A stretch of DNA of 10,191 nt from Bacteroidales bacterium H10 (GCA_001701295.1 DAAV01000107.1:1-10191); one strand, 5' to 3'. Shown: positions 1-6,795, counted from the stretch's first letter. Made by a program: numbers and translations. The notes: generated by a model from the letters alone, not told the origin.

Positions 1-710
1 AGATATTCGTTGTTGGAACATAGCACGAACTTGGCAAAGAAACTCACCTCCTCGCGGTCGCGCCCTTTGGCTTCCATCTTGTAGTTATACGTTGTACTGA
101 GATTCTTCAGGCGCTCGGAATCCTCGCGCTTATTGAGCAGCACTTCATCAACCACGATTACGAGTTTACCGTTCCAGTCGTCGTTGAACTGACTGCGAAA
201 ATTCTCGTTGGTGTTGAACGTGACATTCGCCTCAAAGAGTAGTTTGAGGAAATTGAGAAATGTGGACTTGCCTGTGTTGCGCTCTTCCGATACCAGAAGC
301 AGAATCGGTAGTTTCTGCAACGGCATGGTGTAGAGGATTTGCAGATAGTCAAGTCCGAGTTCGTACTGTTCGCCGAAGATATGGCGCACGAGCGATTCAA
401 TGCACGGCCATTTTCCCTCGGCGGGGATGTGGCTTAGCGGTGAATACTTGTTCTTGAAGTTGCCGACTACGGGCTGATAATCCAGATGCGAGGGGACACA
501 GCAGAAGCCGTCGTATTTGGGTACGTTGGCAAGAAAGTCCTTGCCATAGTCCTGACGGATCGCCTCAATTGTCCACGGGATGCTGCGCTCGATGAGCTGC
601 CCTGCGGCGTTGGGCTGCCGGACAATCTTGTAGTAGGTGGTGCCGATGCGCTCGAAGCAATCTTCGGCTCCGGGAGTAGTGTCAATTTCTGTCATTGGCT
701 CAGTCTTCAT
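1..710 (-). CDS. Primase-helicase family protein (DUF5906-like, SF3-type), C-terminus cut by window edge
   Basis: This reads open from an ATG at 710 to the window edge, about 236 codons, and it is incomplete. Visible motifs are a Walker A ending NTGKST (about residues 145-150), a Walker B KLVIVVDE (about 182-189) and a motif C/sensor KFVLCSNNE (about 227-235). This set and spacing are typical of superfamily-3-like helicases. The text around them (GLDYLQILY before Walker A, SQFND between A and B, LKNLSTT after B) resembles the primase-helicase proteins of Bacteroidales integrative elements and phages. The likely role is unwinding DNA to start replication of the excised element. The start overlaps the end of the upstream helix-turn-helix gene by 11 bases, so the two are probably cotranscribed. 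A second ATG at 695 is an alternative start. The family assignment is from memory of motifs, not a search. Confidence 0.85.
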   Translation of the reverse strand, partial: MKTEPMTEIDTTPGAEDCFERIGTTYYKIVRQPNAAGQLIERSIPWTIEAIRQDYGKDFLANVPKYDGFCCVPSHLDYQPVVGNFKNKYSPLSHIPAEGKWPCIESLVRHIFGEQYELGLDYLQILYTMPLQKLPILLLVSEERNTGKSTFLNFLKLLFEANVTFNTNENFRSQFNDDWNGKLVIVVDEVLLNKREDSERLKNLSTTYNYKMEAKGRDREEVSFFAKFVLCSNNEY

Positions 711-1029
711 TGCGGGCGTTTATAATGTCTTGTATCTCGCGCTGGCTGTAACGTGTGCTGCCGTTCACCTTGAAGGGGTGCAGTTTGCCGCTCTGAACCA
801 TGTTCCAGACGGTGGTTTCGCACACGCCGAGCTGTTCGGCGGCCTGTTTCTTTGTGAGAGGCTTGTCTTTCTCCGCTTCCATGAATATAGGGAGAAGACG
901 CTCTCGTGTGGCTTCTATTGTGTCCACCACCAACTGATGGAGGTCGGAAAGGTGGACGGTGAGGAGAATATTGGGAGAATCAGGGTCGGACAACGACACC
1001 TGAAGGAGGTCGTATAGGCTTGCTTTCAT
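700..1029 (-). CDS. Helix-turn-helix (HTH_17/excisionase-like) DNA-binding protein
   Basis: A 109-residue protein. The C-terminal half (about residues 56-105) carries a MerR/excisionase-type winged helix-turn-helix: PLTKKQAAEQLGVCETTVW as the helix-turn-helix, then GKLHPFKVNGSTRY as the wing, then a closing helix. This fold is shared by excisionases and AlpA-like regulators and is the usual partner of primase-helicase genes in Bacteroidales mobile elements. The N-terminal half is unassigned and mostly helical. It ends inside the start of the primase-helicase gene (11-base overlap), which suggests coupled expression. The likely job is recombination directionality or transcription control of the element; which of the two cannot be told from sequence. 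The start is an ATG after an A/T-rich leader. I could not find a convincing promoter upstream. Confidence 0.85.
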   Translation of the reverse strand: MKASLYDLLQVSLSDPDSPNILLTVHLSDLHQLVVDTIEATRERLLPIFMEAEKDKPLTKKQAAEQLGVCETTVWNMVQSGKLHPFKVNGSTRYSQREIQDIINARNED

Positions 1030-1074
1030 CTGGGGGGAATGAAATTAAGTTATATCGCCGGATTGTTTACACCA

Positions 1075-1380
1075 TTCACTGCCCGGCGAAGATTAAGGCA
1101 GTGAAGATGTGTCCCCGAAAGGACATAGAAGGGGCTGTCGGCCATATTTTGCTAAAGCCGACGGGGGCTACCAACCGTTCAAGGTCCAGCATAAGGCGTA
1201 GCTCGCCCTATCACATACCGCACGGATTGGCAACGGCATGAGTGGCATCTGTCCCGGATATGGGGCGGACACAAGGCGCCTGTGTCTTACTTACATAGTG
1301 TAAGGCATACGCATTTTTCTTCTTTTTAATTGATTGTTTTTGACGTACAGGTTCTGTACGGGCACAGTTATGGCTGCCCG
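1075..1380. repeat. Cluster of hairpin-forming inverted repeats (possible structured RNA or oriT-like site)
   Basis: At least six inverted repeats lie in about 300 bases. They are TTCACTGCC/GGCAGTGAA (1075-1083 with 1097-1105, 9 bp perfect); TGTCC/GGACA (1110-1114 with 1121-1125); GTCGGC/GCCGAC (1137-1142 with 1157-1162); GACACA/TGTGTC (1268-1273 with 1281-1286); TGTCTTAC/GTAAGGCA (1283-1290 with 1300-1307, one G-U pair); and CGTACAG/CTGTACG (1344-1350 with 1354-1360, 3-base spacer). A further CGGGCA/TGCCCG pair (1359-1364 with 1375-1380) overlaps the last. T-rich sequence (1314-1340) follows the fifth hairpin on the plus strand. Function is unknown. A transfer origin, a single-strand replication origin or a non-coding RNA would all fit beside a replication module. 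Confidence 0.45.
1344..1360. promoter_or_regulatory. Perfect 7-bp palindrome CGTACAG-GTT-CTGTACG (operator-like)
   Basis: A dyad with 7-bp arms and a 3-base centre. It has the size and symmetry of a dimeric repressor site, but it could also be a hairpin stem. It lies about 310 bases upstream of the helix-turn-helix gene start on the minus strand. No gene is clearly controlled by it. Confidence 0.35.
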
Positions 1381-1867
1381 CTATCTGATTACTGGCTTAT
1401 TACGGCTCATTTATGAACACACGTCATGCTGCACCGTCGGATAGTCTATGATTCTCGGTGAGATATGGGTGTTGCAAATGTCAGCCTGTAACGGCTCTAT
1501 GACAGCTCATTGCTGTGCCGGGCATTCTTCTCTGCCGTTGTCCCACGTGCTTAATCCGTTGAGCATCGCTTCCTTAGGGCGAGTTGTTACCGGATTAAAC
1601 CGTTGCGGTTCCTTCCGCATTCAACAGCAGGTTCTTCATAGTGATGCCGGGAATTGTGTTCCGGTCTTTCCTGGGGTACCTCTTTTTCTTTTCGTTGCGC
1701 AATATCGGGGCTTGCATCCGTCCGGGAGCATCGTTCCATTTCCGGGCTATAAAGTTGAACGTGTCGCTTTCGGTATGCAGGCTCTCAATCGCTACATAAA
1801 GATACGAAAAATTTTTGAGGATCCCAAATCTGTACAAATTCCCATCAGCGGAAGACCATCTTGTCAG

Positions 1868-2258
1868 CTATTGTGTGTATGATGCAGGTGTGTCAATAGC
1901 TGCCACAAGCGTTACGTTTGAATATAAGCATCGGCATCGGTGTAAATTCGGGTATGTACCCGCACACCGATTGTATCCGCATAGGTCGCTGAGCCGGTTG
2001 CGAAATTCAAGCACACACTTTTGGAGTTGTGCGATAAGTGTCGACCCATCGGGATCGAATCTTAGTTCAGCCCTCTCTTGGGCCGGGAGGTATGTATGCG
2101 GTGAGATAATGACGCAACCGTCACGGCAGAGCAATCTGACGCTCCGTTATGGTCGCAAAATATGCCACCACAACTTTCCTAACAAGGCTTTGTTCAGAAA
2201 AGTTCACGACTTGACGAAAAAAGTTATCCATAGCCAAAAATAGTGTATTTATGGGCAT
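1868..2258 (-). pseudogene. Possible frameshifted small gene of unknown function
   Basis: A minus-strand frame starts at ATG 2258 and runs 45 residues (MPINTLFLAMDNFF to ITERQIALP), stopping at TGA 2123-2121. Right at that stop, another frame is open and runs to 1868 with protein-like text (PHTYLPAQERAELRF, then DPDGSTLIAQLQKCVLEFRN). Skipping one base at CTGCC near 2125 joins the two into one protein of about 129 residues. A near-consensus promoter (2290-2322) sits just upstream. I do not recognise the family. It could be a real frameshift mutation, a programmed +1 shift, a sequencing error, or two unrelated chance frames. In favour of a gene are the promoter and the sensible composition; against it are the short length and the lack of any known motif. 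Confidence 0.27.
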
Positions 2259-2289
2259 GGCAACTCGCGCCAAATCTTCTTTTCAGCGG

Positions 2290-2322
2290 CAAAGATAATA
2301 CCAGCATATCGGACTTTCCAAA
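2290..2322 (-). promoter_or_regulatory. Bacteroides-type promoter (TTTG-N21-TATCTTTG)
   Basis: On the minus strand, a TTTG at 2322-2319 is followed by a 21-base spacer and TATCTTTG at 2297-2290. This matches the Bacteroides primary-sigma consensus TTTG-N19-21-TAnnTTTG exactly at the defined bases. It would start transcription near 2284, leading into the candidate frameshifted gene with ATG at 2258. Confidence 0.5.
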
Positions 2323-2404
2323 TTATTCAGGGCATGGTTCCCATTATTCCGTTTTGGGTATCTTCTTTTTCCTTCTGAGTATCCCTCGCCCTCTAAAAAT
2401 ATGC

Positions 2405-2454
2405 TTATAATCCGCCAAATCTATGGATTTTGACCCACTTTTGGCGGATTATAA
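2405..2454 (-). terminator. 15-bp inverted repeat after the dGTPase gene (probable terminator, possibly also a cassette-end element)
   Basis: The arms TTATAATCCGCCAAA (2405-2419) and TTTGGCGGATTATAA (2440-2454) pair perfectly over 15 bp with a 20-base loop. The repeat begins 13 bases after the dGTPase stop on the minus strand and is followed there by GCATATTTTTAG, so it can act as a terminator, although the loop is long for one. The loop plus right arm carries, on the minus strand, CCAAAAGTGGGTCA. This closely matches CCAAAAAAGTGGTCA in the palindrome upstream of the ATPase gene, so the element may instead be a protein-binding or recombination site that brackets the two-gene cargo. Confidence 0.6.
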
Positions 2455-2467
2455 CAACAATATCCAT

Positions 2468-3808
2468 TTAGATAATAATTGAATTAAAAGGTTTGTCGAA
2501 AAGATTCTCATAACACTCTACGGCATACGTATCCATCATACCTGCAATGTAATTCGATGCCGCAAGGGCAATTTTTTTCTGTTGCGTGATTAAAGAATCA
2601 GTTTCTAAAATACGGGGACGGAAATCAGGAGGAAGAAGTTGCCCATTTTTATTCGCCGTTGGAGAAGTGTACAAGTTGAACAATTCTTTAATTACTTTCG
2701 CGCCCCTTTCCTCATATAGAGCCACATTTGGGTTTCTAGTGACTCCCTTGAAAATCTTCTTTGATAAAATTTTACATAGCGGACCGGTTGGGCCTAACTT
2801 AAGTTCACGTGCACCCACTATGGTACCATGTTCATAGGCTTCTTTCTCTGACACAGTCCCCAATATTACATCGTTAATGAAGAGATGGGTTAATGAACTG
2901 ATTAACGACTTTCTGAAAACCTGTGAAAATTCTTGCAGATTTTTATAAGATGATGACTTGTTAGCCTTTGTTCGAGATTTCTTCACATAAGAAAGTAATG
3001 TCTTATATGCGGAATCTATTTCTTGATCTGAAAATTTACTGGTACTTTTATCCCTAACTCCCATTTCATAGATTATTTCATCAATGGTGAAATAATTCTG
3101 ACTTAAAGCGTCCTCTAAATCATGAACAGCGTATGCTATATCATCCGCTAATTCAATAATCTGAACGTCGATAGTCCTTACTTTTGATAGATTATTAGAT
3201 GCTCTGAACTCTTCTAAAAAGTCAAAGTCCTCAGCATACATGAATTTTTCGGTGCCGGAAGATTCCCTTACCAAATATTTATTGATTGCCAAAAGGGTAC
3301 GATATGACAGATTTAAACCAGTAAATTCAGGATCTTTTTTCTCTAATAGTCGAAGAACCCTAAAATTTTGGGCATTGCCCTCAAAATGTAATGAAAGCGG
3401 AGATAGAATGTTATTTAGTGTTCGTTCTCCCTTATGTCCGAAAGCAGGATGGCCTATATCATGTGCCAATGATGCGGCATCCAAGAGGAATAAATCACCT
3501 ATTGCCGTATCGATACCGTAACACACTTTATCTAATTGCATACGGATACCTTTCGCGATTTGGGCTACTTCTAAACTATGCGTCAGACGATTCCTAAAAA
3601 ACGCGCTGGTTTCGATACCTAAAATTTGCATCTTACCTTGTAGCCTTCGAAAGGCCGAGCTATAAAGGATACGAGCATAATCACGCTGATAGGGATTACG
3701 TGTGTCATAGCCTTTAAGGCCATGTTCTCGTCCCCATATTTTTGTATTCCCTTTGAGTAGCTTATCTTGTCGTTTGATTTCCTTAATGTCTTCTTTTGAA
3801 AAATTCAT
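2468..3808 (-). CDS. dgt: dGTPase-like dNTP triphosphohydrolase (HD superfamily)
   Basis: A 446-residue protein from ATG 3808; a TTG four codons earlier is less likely. It has the HD-domain signature of the dGTPase family: the lead-in FRRLQGKMQI (about 54-63), H77 in RLTHSLEV, H116-D117 with H120 in AHDIGHPAFGH, EGNAQNFRVLR (about 143-153), and D222 in ADDIAYAVHDLEDAL. These are the expected metal ligands and substrate-loop residues, so it is probably active. Family members hydrolyse dGTP, or several dNTPs, to the nucleoside and triphosphate; the exact substrate here is unknown. The length is within the family range. The start lies 5 bases after the ATPase stop, so the two form an operon. Base composition is clearly more AT-rich than the flanking integrase and helicase genes, which supports acquired cargo. 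dGTPases of this family have been shown to block phage by depleting dNTPs; that role here is inference. Confidence 0.93.
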   Translation of the reverse strand: MNFSKEDIKEIKRQDKLLKGNTKIWGREHGLKGYDTRNPYQRDYARILYSSAFRRLQGKMQILGIETSAFFRNRLTHSLEVAQIAKGIRMQLDKVCYGIDTAIGDLFLLDAASLAHDIGHPAFGHKGERTLNNILSPLSLHFEGNAQNFRVLRLLEKKDPEFTGLNLSYRTLLAINKYLVRESSGTEKFMYAEDFDFLEEFRASNNLSKVRTIDVQIIELADDIAYAVHDLEDALSQNYFTIDEIIYEMGVRDKSTSKFSDQEIDSAYKTLLSYVKKSRTKANKSSSYKNLQEFSQVFRKSLISSLTHLFINDVILGTVSEKEAYEHGTIVGARELKLGPTGPLCKILSKKIFKGVTRNPNVALYEERGAKVIKELFNLYTSPTANKNGQLLPPDFRPRILETDSLITQQKKIALAASNYIAGMMDTYAVECYENLFDKPFNSIII

Positions 3809-3813
3809 ACTTT

Positions 3814-5067
3814 TTACCAATTTAGGAGTTCTGGTTTTAGGAGAAAGTCAATCAATCCAATTGTAATGATGCCTTCCTCGTTTCTTTTTGGTTTGATGTA
3901 GTCTTTAACGATGATGATTTTTTTGAAAGTGTCATCAATGTTAAGTAGAGAGGCTGATTCCTGACGTTCTTTGGCATCCGTAGGCATTATGAATGCGGAT
4001 TGGATATAGTAGCGTTGACTTCCTTGATTAGCCACGAAATCCACTTCATATTGTTTGCGGATCCTCTTGCCGTCTTTATCAGTTGTCCGATGCTCCACCA
4101 CACCTACATCGACTTGGAAACCACGTATTTTTAACTCATTATAAATGACATTTTCCATGATATGGTTTTCCTCCTGCTGCCTAAAATCAAGTATGGCATT
4201 ACGCACACCCATATCCGTGAAATAATACTTTGACAGAGTATTTATGTATTTTTTGCCCTTAATGTCATAACGTATTGCCCTCTCGGTTAAAAACGACTCA
4301 CAAAGGTATGTCAGATAATTGTCAATAGTTTTATTCGACAGAGATACGTTTTTAAGGCTTTTGAAGGTGTTTGCCAACTTATTTGGATTGGTCGGGGAAC
4401 CTATTGCAGACGCAATTATCTGAATCAATTCTTTTAGTTCAGATTCGCCCTTAATCTTATATCTCTCGACTATATCATTGACATATACTGTTGAATATAA
4501 TCTTTTAATATAATCGATTTTCTTTTTGGGTGTTTCTAACGTCAATACATGAGGAAGGCCTCCGTATGTATAATAGTCACTCCATGCTTCAATAGGATGC
4601 CTATTGTCAACAGACATAAATTCCGCAAAAGAGAGTGGATATACATGAATCTGGTCATCTCGGCCTCTGAACTCTGTGATTATGTCGGTGGACAAAAATT
4701 TGGAATTACTTCCGGTAACGTACACATCGGCATTTTCTATTTTAAGGTAGCTATTAAGCACATCTTCAAACTCCGGTACATGTTGAACCTCATCAAGAAG
4801 AATATAGTACATATCACCATCCACCATTTTAGAGTCAATATGAGCAAGCAGAGCATCGGGGTCACGAAGATATGCGTTTCTTCTGTCCTCTAAATCTACT
4901 TTAATGATATGGTCATCAGGTATTCCCTGCTCTTTCAGATAGTCACCGAATAAGTGGAACAATAGATATGACTTACCGGATCGTCTTAACCCGGTAACAA
5001 CCTTGATAAGCCCGTTATGCTGGCTGGCAATGAGCTGCTTGAGATAATAGTCGCGTTTTATGATCAT
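3814..5067 (-). CDS. AAA ATPase with DUF4143 C-terminal domain (AAA_14 family)
   Basis: A 417-residue protein. The N-terminal AAA_14 ATPase shows Walker A GLRRSGKS (26-33), Walker B YYILLDE (87-93), a sensor stretch VTGSNS (117-122) and an arginine-finger-like EFRGRD (132-137). The C-terminal DUF4143 part has ENVIYNELKIRGF (305-317) and EVDFVAN (341-347), a fold related to PD-(D/E)XK nucleases. Where an active nuclease would have E-x-K, this protein has IQSAF (355-359), so nuclease activity is doubtful. I believe this variant is common in the Bacteroidetes subfamily. The biological role of these ATPases is poorly known. It is the first gene of the cargo operon with the dGTPase, behind a strong promoter flanked by palindromes. 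The start is ATG 5067, placed 38 bases after the predicted transcription start. Confidence 0.93.
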   Translation of the reverse strand: MIIKRDYYLKQLIASQHNGLIKVVTGLRRSGKSYLLFHLFGDYLKEQGIPDDHIIKVDLEDRRNAYLRDPDALLAHIDSKMVDGDMYYILLDEVQHVPEFEDVLNSYLKIENADVYVTGSNSKFLSTDIITEFRGRDDQIHVYPLSFAEFMSVDNRHPIEAWSDYYTYGGLPHVLTLETPKKKIDYIKRLYSTVYVNDIVERYKIKGESELKELIQIIASAIGSPTNPNKLANTFKSLKNVSLSNKTIDNYLTYLCESFLTERAIRYDIKGKKYINTLSKYYFTDMGVRNAILDFRQQEENHIMENVIYNELKIRGFQVDVGVVEHRTTDKDGKRIRKQYEVDFVANQGSQRYYIQSAFIMPTDAKERQESASLLNIDDTFKKIIIVKDYIKPKRNEEGIITIGLIDFLLKPELLNW

Positions 5068-5072
5068 AATCT

Positions 5073-5110
5073 ATTCCAAAAAAGTGGTCATTTGACCGGA
5101 TTTATGGAAT
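5073..5110. repeat. 38-bp imperfect palindrome in the ATPase 5' leader
   Basis: ATTCCA (5073-5078) pairs with TGGAAT (5105-5110), and GGTCA (5086-5090) pairs with TGACC (5093-5097). Both pairs share one centre at 5091.5. The palindrome spans the predicted transcription start (about 5105) and ends 6 bases before the ATG, so it could be an operator or an mRNA hairpin near the ribosome-binding region. Its text is a clear relative of the palindrome at 5148-5187. Confidence 0.6.
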
Positions 5111-5111
5111 G

Positions 5112-5143
5112 CAAAAGTAGTCATTTTATTTTGCTCTACCAAA
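5112..5143 (-). promoter_or_regulatory. Promoter of the ATPase-dGTPase operon (TTTG-N20-TACTTTTG)
   Basis: On the minus strand, TTTG (5143-5140), a 20-base spacer and TACTTTTG (5119-5112) match the Bacteroides consensus at every defined base. It sits exactly between two related palindromes, and its -7 box is inside a third copy of the shared motif (AAAAGTAGTCATTT, 5113-5126, on the plus strand). Regulation by a dimeric DNA-binding protein at these sites is likely, with autoregulation one possibility. Confidence 0.7.
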
Positions 5144-5147
5144 TATC

Positions 5148-5187
5148 CACTCCAAAAAAATGGGCATTTGTCCATTTTTTTGGAGTG
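5148..5187. terminator. Near-perfect 40-bp palindrome: bidirectional terminator of the integrase gene and possible operator
   Basis: CACTCCAAAAAAATGG (5148-5163) pairs perfectly with CCATTTTTTTGGAGTG (5172-5187), and a G-U and two more pairs extend the stem inward. It begins 17 bases after the integrase stop on the minus strand and contains a run of T on either strand, as in a bidirectional rho-independent terminator. It also resembles the palindrome at 5073-5110 (shared core CATTTG and flanking A-runs) and lies just upstream of the -33 box of the cargo promoter, so a second role as operator is plausible. Confidence 0.65.
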
Positions 5188-5204
5188 TGGCCTCAGATCT
5201 CTCT

Positions 5205-6668
5205 TTACCACATATCGCTCTCTTTCTTCGACATGGCGGCGATTTCGTCGGCTATCTCCTCGGAAGATAGCTTGATGTAGTCCATGAAGGTCTTTTGTGT
5301 CTTGTGGCCGCTGACGTGCATCATCTGGAGGATGGTGTACTTGTGGCTCAGATACATATTGGTGATGCCGGTGCGTCGGGCGGTGTGACTTGTCACGCAG
5401 TCATAGCGTGGCACAATCACATTGCCGTTAAGGTCGGTCTCCGGCTCTTTCTTCTCCTTTCTCAACGCTTCCTTCTGCTTCATGGTCAGCTTGGTCGGCA
5501 CCTTTTCTTTTAGTGACGGCAACTGCTCCGACAGGTCTTTCAGAATATCCTTGATGTAGCGGTTAAGCACCTGCTCGTTGGCTTTCGGTATGTTGTAGCC
5601 ATATTTCTCGCAGATGGTGATAAGGTTCTCGTTGAGAATGGGGATTGTCACCTCGGTCTTGGTCTTTTGCTGGACAAGACGGATTATGCGCGTTCCCTTG
5701 CGCGTGGTCTCGAAGTTGTCGGCATTGAGGTTATTGTAATCACTAACGCGCTGACAGGTATAACAGTCAATGAGAAAAACATCGCGGATATGTTCTTTCT
5801 TCCCGGTCAACGGCATTTCATAGAGGGCTTGCAGTTCCTCCTCGGTGAGATAAATCTCGACAGCCTTGTCGCGGTCTTCAATCTTCTTCTTGACAATAAG
5901 AGCCGCCGCACGTTGGTTGTCGTGTACGCCGTCAATGAAGGCGGCGTTAATAAGAGCCTTCAGATTTGTCAGATGCTTGTTAACCACCTTTGCCATGTAG
6001 CCGTGCTTCTGCAAATAGTTGATGTAGCGCGACACAAACGCACGGTCAATATCCGCCCAACCGAATCTGTGCAAGGGGTCGAAGCCTTCATAGACCCCGA
6101 TAAAACTTTTCCATGCCTTGCAGGTGCCGGGGGCATAGTCGTCACTACCAATCTTTCGCGCCCCGCTCTTTATGTCATCGACAAACTGAACGAGAAACGG
6201 CCAGATAAGACGATTCTTCTCATCCTCGATACGTTTCTTTTCCTCGGCTTTCTTGCGGGCTTTTTCTTTCGCCGCCTCACGTTTGGAGATTGCCTTTCGC
6301 TCGGCTTCTGCTGCTTCCTCCTTCGCCCGGCGTTCAGCGTCCACCTTCTCAGGCTCTGAAATGTAGCGCACATCCATGTCGAGAGCCTCACGGTCAAAGT
6401 TCACCTTTGCAAGATGAGCCTTGACGATGCCCTCAATCTGCGTCAGCTTGGCGTGCAGTTGATAGTTCTTTTTCTGATGCGCCAGCCATGTGCGAGGCGA
6501 TGCCGTAGCCTTCTGCCAGTCGGCAACCTCAACCTGAAGCATGGTCGATACAAGCACGTCAATCTTGCGGGTATGGATGCGGATAAAGAGGGTCGCAGTG
6601 TCCTTCTTCAAATCCTTAGTGCGGATGTGAAACGGGGTCAGTTTCTTCGGAGAGGGTGATTTTGTCAT
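5205..6668 (-). CDS. int: Tyrosine recombinase (phage-type integrase) with coiled-coil insert
   Basis: A 487-residue integrase from ATG 6668. The frame also reads upstream to a GTG at 6716, but ATG 6668 after an A-rich leader fits better. All catalytic residues are present: R307 (CQRVSDYNNL), K335 (QQKTKTEV), H428 and R431 (SHTARRTG), H455 (SGHKT) and nucleophile Y464 (FMDYIKLS). The core-binding domain spans about residues 155-255. Residues about 110-152 are a highly charged Ala/Glu/Lys/Arg helix (KEEAAEAERKAISKREAAK region), probably a long coiled coil between the arm-binding and core-binding domains. Residues about 380-425 are a further lysine-rich insert before the H-x-x-R box. The enzyme would integrate and excise the element whose other genes lie to the left. 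Its promoter abuts tandem repeats at 6773-6795, suggesting it binds or is regulated there. Confidence 0.95.
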   Translation of the reverse strand: MTKSPSPKKLTPFHIRTKDLKKDTATLFIRIHTRKIDVLVSTMLQVEVADWQKATASPRTWLAHQKKNYQLHAKLTQIEGIVKAHLAKVNFDREALDMDVRYISEPEKVDAERRAKEEAAEAERKAISKREAAKEKARKKAEEKKRIEDEKNRLIWPFLVQFVDDIKSGARKIGSDDYAPGTCKAWKSFIGVYEGFDPLHRFGWADIDRAFVSRYINYLQKHGYMAKVVNKHLTNLKALINAAFIDGVHDNQRAAALIVKKKIEDRDKAVEIYLTEEELQALYEMPLTGKKEHIRDVFLIDCYTCQRVSDYNNLNADNFETTRKGTRIIRLVQQKTKTEVTIPILNENLITICEKYGYNIPKANEQVLNRYIKDILKDLSEQLPSLKEKVPTKLTMKQKEALRKEKKEPETDLNGNVIVPRYDCVTSHTARRTGITNMYLSHKYTILQMMHVSGHKTQKTFMDYIKLSSEEIADEIAAMSKKESDMW

Positions 6669-6736
6669 ATCTTCGTTGTTATAAATTTCTGAATGATGGC
6701 GTTCACAGTGATTCACAGTCAGCCACTTTGGTTCTG

Positions 6737-6768
6737 CAAATATAACAACCCAAACCGCATTTTGTCAA
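6737..6768 (-). promoter_or_regulatory. Integrase promoter (TTGAC-N19-TATATTTG)
   Basis: On the minus strand, TTGAC (6768-6764), 19 bases, then TATATTTG (6744-6737) match the Bacteroides -33/-7 consensus closely. The predicted start is near 6730, giving a leader of about 60 bases to ATG 6668. Two tandem GGTCACCACGT repeats begin 5 bases upstream of the -33 box. Confidence 0.6.
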
Positions 6769-6772
6769 GTCG

Positions 6773-6795
6773 GGTCACCACGTAGGTCACCACGT
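6773..6795 (+). repeat. Tandem direct repeat GGTCACCACGT x2 (12-bp period)
   Basis: Exact copies at 6773-6783 and 6785-6795. Related copies occur at 6981-6989 (GATCACCAC), 7024-7034 (AGTCACCACGT) and, inverted, 7231-7239 (GTGGTGACC). The set resembles recombinase arm-type or regulator sites next to the integrase promoter. Confidence 0.6.

Larger units (their letters stand above)
1030..2120. other. Gene-poor stretch with no confident coding sequence
   Basis: No recognisable protein family is seen in 1.1 kb. Open frames exist on both strands (for example plus 1448-1882 and plus 1815-2243, minus 1595-1837), but they overlap one another and show no known motif. The part from 1075 to 1380 is rich in inverted repeats (separate entry). 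The part from 1868 to 2258 may hold a frameshifted minus-strand gene (separate entry). The minus frame 1595-1837 ends in a basic stretch (NEKKKRYPRKDRN) and could be a fragment of a further decayed gene. Confidence 0.5.

Noticed and set aside
1448..2243. Two overlapping plus-strand open frames of about 140 codons each
   Set aside because: No family resemblance and no promoter or start context. They overlap each other and lie antisense to the better minus-strand candidate.
2405..5187. Insertion sequence carrying the ATPase-dGTPase pair
   Set aside because: There is no transposase, and the bracketing palindromes are not simple terminal repeats with target duplications. A binding-site or cassette-end role is kept as a hypothesis only.
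5667..6359. Plus-strand open frame of 230 codons
   Set aside because: It is antisense to the integrase, whose catalytic residues are all in the minus frame. The plus frame has no known motif.
6669..6716. Longer integrase starting at GTG 6716
   Set aside because: The extra 16 residues look unlike an integrase N-terminus. ATG 6668 has an A-rich leader and suits the predicted transcript start.
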